64,000 nucleotides of DNA from Janthinobacterium sp. PAMC25594. GTDB taxonomy: Bacteria; Pseudomonadota; Gammaproteobacteria; Burkholderiales; Burkholderiaceae_D. The DNA lies in contig NZ_CP080377.1 in assembly GCF_019443505.1 (NCBI RefSeq), positions 434,001-498,000 on the forward strand. The letters are read 5' to 3'. The notes beneath the pieces were generated by a model. The model saw only the letters and a program-made list of their open reading frames with translations, was not told the origin of the DNA and made no database searches. The position numbers and the translations under genes are program-made. Shown here piece after piece: positions 45,251 to 53,019 of this stretch; within the stretch, counting starts at the first letter, position 1; the number at the start of each line of letters is the position of its first letter.

Positions 45251-46342
45251 TCACGCGGCGCTGGCGGTACGGGGTTCGCCGACGATAGCACATAACGCGC
45301 GCGCGGCTTGCTCAAAGGCATGTTCTGAAATATCGGGCAAGACCAGCGGCGTCGCCTGGGCGTAGCGGCTGAAGTTGCGGGCGATCGATTGCCGGTAGAC
45401 GGGGTCGTAATGCTGGACCAGCAACTCTTCCACCAGCTCGGCCATCTGGCCCGAGGTCGCCAGTTGCTGCCAGTGGGCAATTTTCTCCTTGCCATGCAGT
45501 TGCGTCAACAGGGCCAGCTGCACGTTCAGGCGCACGGGGTCGCCGACGAAATGTTCATAGTCTTGCATCAGCAATTGCACGCGCTGCTCCGTGGCCAGCC
45601 GCACGTCCGTGCAGGCGGCCGCGCGCATCTTTTCCATCAGCGCGTCGGGCACGCGCAGCCGGCCCACTTTTTTGCTTTCCGATTCGATGAACACGGGCAG
45701 CGTCGGGTCGAAATGGCGCAACTGCTGCCACAGCGCGCTTTCAAACGCCTTTTGCGAGGGCTGGTCCGCGTCCGGCAAGCCGCCCAGCACGGAGCCGCGG
45801 TGCGCCGCCAGGTCTTCCAGATCGATCACCTGCGCGCCTTGTTTGTCGAGCACCTGCAACAGGCGGCTCTTGCCGCTGCCTGTGGGGCCGCACAGCACGT
45901 TGATGAAGTCGAAACGTTCGGGCAGGGTGGCCAGCTCGGCATTCACGTGGCGCCGGTATTCCTTGTAGCCGCCGTCGAGCTGCGTGACGGGCCAGCCGAT
46001 GCGCGCCAGGATATGCACCATGGCGCCGCTGCGGTTGCCGCCGCGCCAGCAGTAAACGAGCGGCTTCCAATCGTGCGGGTGACCGAGGAAACCGTCTTCG
46101 ATATGCCGCGCGATATTTTTCGCCACCAGTGCCGCGCCCAGCTTCTTCGCTTCGAAGGCACTGGTCTGTTTATATAAAGTACCCACGCGCACGCGCTGCT
46201 CGTCGTCCAGCACGGGCAGGTTGATGGCGCCCGGCAAGTGGTCTTCCGCGAACTCGGACGGGCTGCGCACGTCGATGATGGCATCGAATTCGTGCAAGCG
46301 GGGCAGGATGTCGCTGAAAGGCAGGACTGCAGGGTATTTCAT
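45251..46342 (-). CDS. mnmH: tRNA 2-selenouridine synthase
   Basis: 363 residues, ATG 46342. The rhodanese domain is N-terminal with active Cys in LVYCWRGGNRSGAMVH; the P-loop domain has GPTGSGKSRLL and QVIDLEDLAAHRGSVLGG. Exchanges sulfur for selenium at the wobble 2-thiouridine of tRNA-Lys/Glu/Gln using selenophosphate, through a geranylated intermediate. First gene of the cluster; selD starts 45 bases downstream, giving the usual mnmH-selD pair. Confidence 0.95.
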   Translation of the reverse strand: MKYPAVLPFSDILPRLHEFDAIIDVRSPSEFAEDHLPGAINLPVLDDEQRVRVGTLYKQTSAFEAKKLGAALVAKNIARHIEDGFLGHPHDWKPLVYCWRGGNRSGAMVHILARIGWPVTQLDGGYKEYRRHVNAELATLPERFDFINVLCGPTGSGKSRLLQVLDKQGAQVIDLEDLAAHRGSVLGGLPDADQPSQKAFESALWQQLRHFDPTLPVFIESESKKVGRLRVPDALMEKMRAAACTDVRLATEQRVQLLMQDYEHFVGDPVRLNVQLALLTQLHGKEKIAHWQQLATSGQMAELVEELLVQHYDPVYRQSIARNFSRYAQATPLVLPDISEHAFEQAARALCAIVGEPRTASAA

Positions 46343-46421
46343 CGTGGCGCGGCTGCTTGGAATGGGGAAAGGCGTATTATCCCCGATAAACGCCACTGGC
46401 GTGGGGCTTTGGCGCCGCCGT

Positions 46422-47564
46422 TCACACTGCGCGCGCCGGGCCGGCGTCCCGCATGCCCGTAAAGAACCGCACCAGGCCGTGCGGGGCATCGTCGTCGAAG
46501 CACAGGCGCAGGATGCGCTCCGACTCCGCCGCGGCCGCGCCGCTGCGCGCAAACAGCGCCGTTTCATACGCCAGCAGGGCCGCCGCCATGTCGTTCGGCT
46601 GCGCGGCAAGCGCCTGCGCCAGCTCGGCGCCGTCCAGCATGGCCAGGTTGGCGCCTTCACCCGCTGGCGCCATCAAATGGGCCGCGTCGCCCAGCAAGGT
46701 CACGCCCGCCACGCGCTGCCAGCGGTGGTCGACGGGCAGCAGCTGCACGGGACGGGGCACGGGCGGCGTGTCCGCGTCCGTGATCAGGGCCGTGAGCGCC
46801 GGCGCCCAGCCTGCAAACTGGTCGGCGATGGCCGCCCGGGCGGCGGCCGGGTCGGCAAAATCGATGCCGGCCAGCCACTCCTCGGGCTTACTCAGGGCCA
46901 TATACGCATGCAGCACGCCATCGGCTTCGCGGTGGGCCTGGATGCCCTTGCCCGGCGCCAGCGCGAACAGGGCGCCGGCGCCCACGGCTTGCGCGCTGGC
47001 CCGGTGGCGGCGGTCGCTGTCGAACAGATACGTTTCAATGAAGGCAATGCCGCTATAGGCGGGCTGCGCGCTGGAGAGCAGCGGCCGCACCCGGGACCAG
47101 GCGCCGTCCGCGCCCACCAGCAGATCGCTGGCCGCCGTGGCGCCATGCGCAAAGTGTAAAAGGTGCCGGCCGCCGCCCAGCGTTGCGACGTTGGTCAATT
47201 TGTGGCCCCAGCGCACGCAGCCGTCAGGCAAGGCATCGAGCAGGATGCGGCGCAGTTCGCCGCGCGGCACTTCGGGCCGGCCGCCCGTGCCGTCGTCCCC
47301 CTCGTCGTGCAGGACCGTGCCGTGCTGGTCGAGCACGCGGCTCGCTTCGCCGCCTGCGTGGATGAGGGCGCGGAAGGCGTCGTGCAGGCCGCCCGCCCGC
47401 AGCGCTTGCTGGCCCGTTTCTTCGTGGATATCCAGCATGCCGCCCTGGCGGCGCGCCTGCGGCGATGCATCCGCTTCATACACGGTGGCGGCGATGCCGT
47501 GGACGTGCAGCACGCGGGCGAACATCAGCCCGCCCAGGCCCGCGCCGATGATGGCGATATGCAT
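46422..47564 (-). CDS. TetX-like FAD-dependent monooxygenase
   Basis: 380 residues, ATG 47564 behind AAGGATC. FAD Rossmann motif GAGLGGLMFARVL, GG.LDIHEETGQQALRAGGL, DLLVGADGAWSRVRPLL, and the C-terminal GDAAHLMAPAGEGANLAMLD. The order and wording (GADGAWS, PRPVQLLPVDHRWQRVAGVT) are those of TetX and relatives. These hydroxylate tetracyclines or other aromatics with NADPH. True TetX activity cannot be claimed by eye. Divergent from a TetR gene across an 89-bp gap with a perfect operator. Confidence 0.85.
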   Translation of the reverse strand: MHIAIIGAGLGGLMFARVLHVHGIAATVYEADASPQARRQGGMLDIHEETGQQALRAGGLHDAFRALIHAGGEASRVLDQHGTVLHDEGDDGTGGRPEVPRGELRRILLDALPDGCVRWGHKLTNVATLGGGRHLLHFAHGATAASDLLVGADGAWSRVRPLLSSAQPAYSGIAFIETYLFDSDRRHRASAQAVGAGALFALAPGKGIQAHREADGVLHAYMALSKPEEWLAGIDFADPAAARAAIADQFAGWAPALTALITDADTPPVPRPVQLLPVDHRWQRVAGVTLLGDAAHLMAPAGEGANLAMLDGAELAQALAAQPNDMAAALLAYETALFARSGAAAAESERILRLCFDDDAPHGLVRFFTGMRDAGPARAV

Positions 47565-47596
47565 GGTGATCCTTCAGATAGTTTTCAAAACAATAA

Positions 47597-47611
47597 TGGA
47601 ACAACGTTCCA
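47597..47611. promoter_or_regulatory. Candidate TetR operator
   Basis: TGGAAC-aac-GTTCCA, a perfect inverted repeat, between the divergent flavoprotein and TetR genes. Size and position fit an operator that would block both promoters when TetR is bound. Confidence 0.7.
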
Positions 47612-47653
47612 GAAGAATTTTGCGGCAAGCCGCCATCTGTGTCAAGATAAGCG

Positions 47654-48337
47654 ATGCCCCATACCGTAGCGACCCCACCACGACGCGCCGACACGCTGAC
47701 GCGCGACACCATCATCGACGCCGCCATTGCCCTGCTCGACACAGCGGGCGAGGGCGGCCTGACCTTCCGCGCCCTGGCCGCGCGCCTGGCGACGGGCGCG
47801 GGTGCCATCTACTGGCACGTGGCCGACAAGGATGATTTGTTCACGGCCGCCAGCGACGCCATCGTCGCCCGCGCCATGCAGGACGCCCCGCCTGGCGATA
47901 CGCCGCAGGCGGGCATCCGCGCCGTGGCGCTGGCCATGTTCGAGGCCATGGATGCGCATCCGTGGCTGGGCTCGGCCCTGTCGCGCGCGCCGGGCCAGCT
48001 GCCCACCGTGCGCATCCTGGAGCGCCTGGGCCGGCAGGTCGATGCGCTGGGCGTGCCGCAGGACCGCCAGTGGATGGCGGCATGTGCCTTGCTCAATTAT
48101 TTGCTGGGCGTGAGCGGGCAGAATGCGGCCAACGCCGTCATCGCCCGGGAACAGGGCCTGGAGCGCGCGCATTTCCTCGACACCCTGGCGGGCGCCTGGT
48201 CACGCCTCGATGCGCAAGCATTTCCGTTTGCGCGCAAGGTGGCGGGCCAGTTGCGCGCGCACGACGACCGCGCGGATTTTTTGGCGGGCATCGACCTGAT
48301 CGTGCATGGCATGCAGGCGCTGCAAGCGGGCCGCTAG
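47654..48337 (+). CDS. TetR-family transcriptional repressor
   Basis: 227 residues. N-terminal helix-turn-helix (TLTRDTIIDAAIALLDTAGE; FRALAARLATGAGAIYWHVA) matches the TetR class with TetR_C ligand domain, including the AIYWHV recognition helix of classic tetracycline repressors. The C-terminal ligand domain is helical (WMAACALLNYLLGVSGQNAA). Divergent from the TetX-like gene, so it likely controls it. The stop overlaps lrgB's stop by 4 bases (convergent). Confidence 0.87.
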   Translation: MPHTVATPPRRADTLTRDTIIDAAIALLDTAGEGGLTFRALAARLATGAGAIYWHVADKDDLFTAASDAIVARAMQDAPPGDTPQAGIRAVALAMFEAMDAHPWLGSALSRAPGQLPTVRILERLGRQVDALGVPQDRQWMAACALLNYLLGVSGQNAANAVIAREQGLERAHFLDTLAGAWSRLDAQAFPFARKVAGQLRAHDDRADFLAGIDLIVHGMQALQAGR

Positions 48338-49023
48338 CCCAGCAGATGCCCCAGCAGCGGCGCCAGCAGCACCGTCACGATGCCGGAAAAGATCATCGTC
48401 AGGCTGGCCACGGCGCCTTCTTCCGTGCCCACGCGGCGCGCCACGGACAAACCAAAACCGTGCGCGGCCGCGCCATACGGGGCGCCGCGCGCGATGCGCA
48501 TGCGCAAGGGCAGCAGTTTTAATAACGGTTTACCGAGCATCAAGCCGAACAAGCCCGTCATCACCACGAAGATGCCCGTCAGCTGGGCCGAGCCGCCCAT
48601 GTGGCGCGACGCTTCCAGCGCGAATGGTGTCGAGACGGAACGCGCCAGCAGGCTGCGCGCCATGTCGCCGTGCACGCCAAATACCCGGTCCAGCAGCAAT
48701 GTGGCGGCCACGGAGGCGACGATGCCGGCGCAGCTGCCCAGCGACAAGGCCAGCCAGTGCTTGCGGATCAGTTTGCGCTCCTGGAAAATGGGCAGCGCAA
48801 ACGCGATGGTGGCAGGGCCCAGCAGCCACGGCAGCCAGCGCGTCTCGCCGAAATACGTGGCGAACGGCGTCGAGGTGGCCTGCACGATGATGATCAATAT
48901 CGCCGAGGTGCAGATGGCGGGCGTCAGCAAAAAATGCGGATGGCGGCGGTGCAGCGCCTGGTTGGCGTAGAACAGTACCAGGGTCAGCAGCAAAAACAGC
49001 AACGACAGGACGAGGGTGCTCAT
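48334..49023 (-). CDS. lrgB: LrgB/CidB-family membrane protein
   Basis: 229 residues with 6-7 membrane helices; typical FLLTPAICTSAILIIIVQAT at the N-terminal side, ARSVSTPFALEASRHMGGSA (the S.TTPIA-like segment) and GAPYGAAAHGFGLSVARRVG (HG.G...A motif). LrgAB/CidAB proteins modulate murein hydrolase export and overflow-metabolite (pyruvate/acetate) transport. It overlaps lrgA by 4 bases. Confidence 0.88.
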   Translation of the reverse strand: MSTLVLSLLFLLLTLVLFYANQALHRRHPHFLLTPAICTSAILIIIVQATSTPFATYFGETRWLPWLLGPATIAFALPIFQERKLIRKHWLALSLGSCAGIVASVAATLLLDRVFGVHGDMARSLLARSVSTPFALEASRHMGGSAQLTGIFVVMTGLFGLMLGKPLLKLLPLRMRIARGAPYGAAAHGFGLSVARRVGTEEGAVASLTMIFSGIVTVLLAPLLGHLLG

Positions 49024-49478
49024 GCTTGCGCCCTGGCTGCGCGCTGGCGCAGCAGCTTATTCAGACGCAACTTGCGTTCATAACGGCACACCCATTCCAC
49101 CGTCAAGGCCGTGGCCAGCATCACGCTGGCAAAACCGAGGCCGATATTCACGAACAGCATCAAGCCCTGCGACTTCAACAGTTGCGTAAATTGCACCACG
49201 GACACCACCAGCGGTATGAAGAACAGCAGCATATTGGCCAGCAGCCAGTTCGCGCCCAGTTCGATGGTGGCCGGACGCACCCAGCCCGACAGCAGCAGGG
49301 CCACCAGCACGAACAGGCCCACGACGCCGCCGGAAAACGGCAAGTGCAGGGCGGAAGCGGCCTCGTCGGCCAGCCACCAGGCGGCGATCAGCACGCCCAC
49401 TTGCCACGCGGTCTGCGCGGGCTGGCGCCAGGCAGCGATGGGGGGCAGGGCGGCGGTGGAACAGTGCAAGGCTTTCAC
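49020..49478 (-). CDS. lrgA: LrgA/CidA-family membrane protein
   Basis: 152 residues, GTG start at 49478. Four membrane helices; the second contains the family signature LPFSGGVVGLFVLVALLLSG, the third WLLANMLLFFIPLVVSVVQF. A holin-like protein that pairs with LrgB. Divergent from a LysR gene at 49582, an arrangement like the cidABC/cidR system. Confidence 0.87.
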   Translation of the reverse strand: MKALHCSTAALPPIAAWRQPAQTAWQVGVLIAAWWLADEAASALHLPFSGGVVGLFVLVALLLSGWVRPATIELGANWLLANMLLFFIPLVVSVVQFTQLLKSQGLMLFVNIGLGFASVMLATALTVEWVCRYERKLRLNKLLRQRAARAQA

Positions 49479-49552
49479 GGCGGGCTTTCAAACGGCTGGG
49501 GGAAGGTTTCATTGTAGTGATCCCACATCAAAAGATAAAATGACTTAAACTC

Positions 49553-49563
49553 ATGATTATCAT
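49553..49563. promoter_or_regulatory. Candidate LysR/CidR-like operator
   Basis: ATGAT-T-ATCAT is a perfect palindrome in the 103-bp AT-rich gap between lrgA and its divergent LysR gene, 19 bases before the latter's start. Confidence 0.4.
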
Positions 49564-49581
49564 TCGATATTGGAATGCATC

Positions 49582-50490
49582 ATGGATATCCGCTCCCTGC
49601 GCTACTTCGTCGAAGTGGTCGAGCAAGCCAGTTTTACGCGCGCGGCCGCCAGGCTGCACGTGACGCAACCCACCGTCAGCAAGATGATCCAGCAATTGGA
49701 ACAGTCGCTGGACCTGGCTTTGCTGGACCGCGCCGGCAAGCGTTTTACGCTGACGGATGCGGGCAAGGTGGTGCTGTCGCGCGCGCATGAACTGCTGGCC
49801 CTGCACGCGGAACTGAAGGTGGAGTTGCGCGACCTGCAACATCTGGAACGGGGAGAATTGCGCGTCGGCGTGTCGCCGCAAACCCACTCCACGCTGGCGC
49901 CGTGGCTGGCCGAATACCACCAGCGCTATCCGGGCATCGAGCTGAAAATGTATGAAAGCGGCACGCAGGCGATCGAGCGCGACTTGCGCACCGGCACGGT
50001 GGAACTGGGCACCATGCTCGACTATCCTGGCAACGCGGCCACCTGGCAGGATTTCGAAGCCTTGCCCCTCGTGCGCTCGCCGCTGTGCCTGCTGGCTGCG
50101 CCCGGCTCGCCGTGGCAGGGGCGCGCCTCGGTGGCCCTGGCCGAGCTGGCCGACAGTCCATTCATCTTCTACGGCGCCGCGTTTGCCCTGAACGACATCG
50201 TGCAGGATGCCTGCCAGCGGGCCGGCTTCGCGCCGCGCATCACGGGCCGCAGCGGCCAGTGGGATTTTATCGCCTCGCTGGTGCGGCTGGGCGTGGGCAT
50301 CTGCCTGCTGCCAAAGATGTATTGCGACACGCTTGAGGCCGCGCAATTTGACGTGATTCCCCTGGCCGGCCCTCCCGTGGAGTGGAATCTGATGCTGGCC
50401 TGGCGCCGGGGCGGACGGCTGTCGTTCGCCGCGCGCGCCTGGCTGGACCTCGTCAGGGCGCGCATGGCGGACGCGGCACGTTTACAATAG
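49582..50490 (+). CDS. LysR-family regulator divergent from lrgAB
   Basis: 302 residues, ATG 49582 (MDIRSLRYFVEVVEQASFTR); the longer frame begins at TTG 49570. Helix-turn-helix AAARLHVTQPTVSKMIQQLE, then the LysR substrate domain (LRVGVSPQTHSTLAPWLAEY). Its position suggests a CidR-like activator of lrgAB responding to an overflow acid, but it may regulate elsewhere. Confidence 0.85.
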   Translation: MDIRSLRYFVEVVEQASFTRAAARLHVTQPTVSKMIQQLEQSLDLALLDRAGKRFTLTDAGKVVLSRAHELLALHAELKVELRDLQHLERGELRVGVSPQTHSTLAPWLAEYHQRYPGIELKMYESGTQAIERDLRTGTVELGTMLDYPGNAATWQDFEALPLVRSPLCLLAAPGSPWQGRASVALAELADSPFIFYGAAFALNDIVQDACQRAGFAPRITGRSGQWDFIASLVRLGVGICLLPKMYCDTLEAAQFDVIPLAGPPVEWNLMLAWRRGGRLSFAARAWLDLVRARMADAARLQ

Positions 50491-50515
50491 GCGCTCGCCA
50501 ACCACCGTCAAGCAT

Positions 50516-51334
50516 ATGAAGAACACAGGTAAAACCAGACTGAAACGTACGGCCGGCTCTCTGCTGCTGGGATTGTTATGCACCGTGGGCCTGATGAGCG
50601 AAATGGGCTATGCCCAGGCGGCCATTCCCGTGTATGGCTATTTCGTCAAGAATACCTATCCGCACGACCCCCAGGCGTTCACCCAGGGCTTGCTGTTCAA
50701 GGATGGCCACCTGTATGAAAGCACGGGCCAGAACGGCCAGTCCTCCTTGCGCAAGGTGGAATTGACGACGGGCAAAGTGCTACAGAAAAGCATGCTGGAC
50801 AAAAAAGTGTTCGGCGAGGGCATCACGGACGTGGGCGATGAGATCCTCGGCCTGACGTGGATTTCGCAGACCGGCTATGTGTTCGACCAGAAGACGTTCA
50901 AACTGAAACGCACCTTCAGCTATCAGGGCGAAGGCTGGGGCCTGGCCAGCGATGGCAAATTTGTCTACATGAGCGATGGCACGTCCGCCATCCGCGTGCT
51001 CAATCCGAAAACCCTGGCCGAGGTGCGCCGCTTCGAAGTGAAGGCGGAAGGCCGCCCCATCGACCGCCTGAACGAGCTGGAAATGGTCGATGGCGAACTG
51101 TTCGCCAATGTGTGGGGCGCGGACGTGATCGCCCGCATCGACCCGGCCAGCGGCAAGGTCGTGGGCTGGATCGACCTGACGGGCCTGCTGCCGCCCGAGC
51201 AGCGGGGCACGGCCAATCCCGACGCCGTGCTCAACGGCATCGCCTGGGATGCGCGCGGCAAGCGCCTGTTTGTCACGGGCAAACTGTGGCCCAAGCTGTT
51301 CGAGATCGAACTGATTGAAATCGAGCGCCGTTGA
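50516..51334 (+). CDS. Glutaminyl-peptide cyclotransferase (plant/bacterial type)
   Basis: 272 residues, ATG 50516. Signal peptide to about YAQA|AIP, so periplasmic. Five-bladed beta-propeller with FTQGLLFKDGHLYESTGQNG, FGEGITDVGDEILGLTW, EGWGLASDGKFVYMSDGT and LNELEMVDGELFANVWGAD. The catalytic Glu lies in the FTQGL..ESTG / LNELE blades. Converts N-terminal Gln of peptides to pyroglutamate with loss of ammonia. 25 bases after the LysR stop, but probably functionally unrelated. Confidence 0.9.
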   Translation: MKNTGKTRLKRTAGSLLLGLLCTVGLMSEMGYAQAAIPVYGYFVKNTYPHDPQAFTQGLLFKDGHLYESTGQNGQSSLRKVELTTGKVLQKSMLDKKVFGEGITDVGDEILGLTWISQTGYVFDQKTFKLKRTFSYQGEGWGLASDGKFVYMSDGTSAIRVLNPKTLAEVRRFEVKAEGRPIDRLNELEMVDGELFANVWGADVIARIDPASGKVVGWIDLTGLLPPEQRGTANPDAVLNGIAWDARGKRLFVTGKLWPKLFEIELIEIERR

Positions 51335-51415
51335 TGTTGGCTATCGGACAGTGTTGCTAGTGGGGAATCGTCTATGATATGCCTCCTTCGCACCTTGCGA
51401 CCTTTACAGGATGCC

Positions 51416-52270
51416 ATGCTGTCCCTCTCCTTTTGCCGCCTGGCGGCGGCCGCCACCCTCGCCGCCGCCATCGTGCCCTGCGCGCAGGCGCAAGCGCCCT
51501 ACGTGCCGGTGACCATTCAGTACGGCGACTTCGTCGTCACCAGCGACCGCTTCGACCCGCTCGTCACTTTGTCTTTCCGTCAGCACGGCTACTGGCCCGG
51601 CGGCGCGCGCGAAGTGGCGGAAGTGCGCCCGCTGAAAGCCACGCGCGAGGGCCAGCCCATGCTGCTGGCGTTTACCAAGGGCTATACGGGCCAGGGCACC
51701 ATCCTCATCGGCGTGCAAAATGGCGAACCGCTGATGCGTCCCATCAGTCCCATGCAGCGGGACAGCATGGTGCGCACGGAGCGCGACCCCGAATGGGGCG
51801 TGCCGCAGCCGGGCAATCCCGAGGTGCTGCTGTTTGCCCGCGACGGCCGCGCGCTCGACACGCGCACGGGCGAACTGCTGTGGTTTGACGTGCCGGGTGG
51901 CGTCACGGGCGATTACGCGCCCGCCATGCTGGTCTCCGTCTCGCCCGACGGGCGGCGCGGCGCGTATCTGACGAATGCGCTGACGAAGGTGGGGATCATC
52001 GTCGCCACGCGCGACGATGGCGTGGCCGGCGTGCTGGCCTTGCCGCCCGATACCTATCAACGGTGGCTGAAACCGTTGTCGGATGCCGCTTCCGCGCAGG
52101 CGGGCGCCGCCATCAAGGCGCGCCAGGGCCGCACGGATTCGAACCGCATCCGGCGCGAGCTGGAACTGGCCTGGTTCGGCCAGCAATTTCAATGGAAACA
52201 AGGCAAGAACGGCTGGCAAGTGACGGGCCTGGGCCTCGCTACCGCGCCGCCGGAAGGAAAACAGCCATGA
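51416..52270 (+). CDS. Hypothetical secreted protein
   Basis: 284 residues from ATG 51416; the upstream frame 51374 gives no better signal. Signal peptide LAAAATLAAAIVPCAQAQAP. The rest is beta-rich, with no motif that I recognise; WYP-like strands (VTIQYGDFVVTSDRFDPLVT) and a C-terminal basic helix (RTDSNRIRRELELAWFGQQF). Its stop overlaps the next lipoprotein gene (ATGA), so the two probably act together in the envelope. Confidence 0.7.
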   Translation: MLSLSFCRLAAAATLAAAIVPCAQAQAPYVPVTIQYGDFVVTSDRFDPLVTLSFRQHGYWPGGAREVAEVRPLKATREGQPMLLAFTKGYTGQGTILIGVQNGEPLMRPISPMQRDSMVRTERDPEWGVPQPGNPEVLLFARDGRALDTRTGELLWFDVPGGVTGDYAPAMLVSVSPDGRRGAYLTNALTKVGIIVATRDDGVAGVLALPPDTYQRWLKPLSDAASAQAGAAIKARQGRTDSNRIRRELELAWFGQQFQWKQGKNGWQVTGLGLATAPPEGKQP

Positions 52271-52911
52271 CACTACCCAAACTCCTCGCCGGCTGCTGCG
52301 CCGCCTCCTTGCTGGCCGGCTGCGTGCATGGCGAGCTGTTCCCCAAGGATTATCTGGCGCAAGATATTGACAAGCAACAAGCCTTGCTGGAACTGGATGT
52401 GGTCTTCGGCAACGCGCCCGATGACAAGCTGACGTCGCGCGTGACGGCGCACAACAGCGTGGAATACGCGGGCGCGCCGCATATCGTCGTGCCGTTCTAC
52501 CAGAAGGGCCTCGGCTTCGACCAGGGTTTTGCCGGCACCTACATGTTTGCCGTGCCGTATCCGATTGCCAAGGTCGAGACGGCCACGGCCAGCAGCCGCG
52601 TCTTCGGCCAGAAACTTGAAGGCCAGCAGCCGGGCAACCCCCGCTACCGCTTCCGCGTGCCGGGCAAGGCGCAATGGAACAGCAATGAAACCTTCATGCT
52701 GAGCTTTGAGCGCAAGGGCCGCCGCGAAGAGATCACCTTCCGCTTCAGCAACGAGCAAAGCTGCCCATCCGCCTTCCTGGCCACGACGCCCAAATATGGC
52801 TTCCCCATCAAGGTCGTCGCCACGTTCAAGGAAAACAAAGGCTGCCTGAAAGTGTGCGACAGCCGCGACCAGTGGTCGGGTTTCTGCGCCTTCCAGCCGC
52901 CGCCGGCCTGA
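52267..52911 (+). CDS. Hypothetical lipoprotein
   Basis: 214 residues, ATG 52267 in the ATGA overlap. Lipobox LLAGC at residues 15-19 after a short hydrophobic leader, with no Asp at +2, so outer-membrane sorting is likely. Four Cys near the C-terminus (EQSC, KGCLKVC, GFC) could form disulfides. Function unknown; partner of the preceding secreted protein. Confidence 0.72.
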   Translation: MTLPKLLAGCCAASLLAGCVHGELFPKDYLAQDIDKQQALLELDVVFGNAPDDKLTSRVTAHNSVEYAGAPHIVVPFYQKGLGFDQGFAGTYMFAVPYPIAKVETATASSRVFGQKLEGQQPGNPRYRFRVPGKAQWNSNETFMLSFERKGRREEITFRFSNEQSCPSAFLATTPKYGFPIKVVATFKENKGCLKVCDSRDQWSGFCAFQPPPA

Positions 52912-52944
52912 GCATGGCGGGCCCCTGCCGAGTAAAGGGCGGAA

Positions 52945-52976
52945 GAAAAAAACCCGCCGCTGCGGGGCAGGGCGGG
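52945..52976 (-). terminator. Rho-independent terminator after the sialidase gene
   Basis: On the minus strand CCCGCC ... GGCGGG is followed by TTTTTTT. It lies 44 bases past the sialidase stop. The stem also reads CCCGCC..GGCGGG on the plus strand after the lipoprotein gene, but without a T-run there. Confidence 0.75.
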
Positions 52977-53019
52977 AAAGAGGGGGGTAACACGGGGAAA
53001 AGGGGATGACGCGGTCGGT

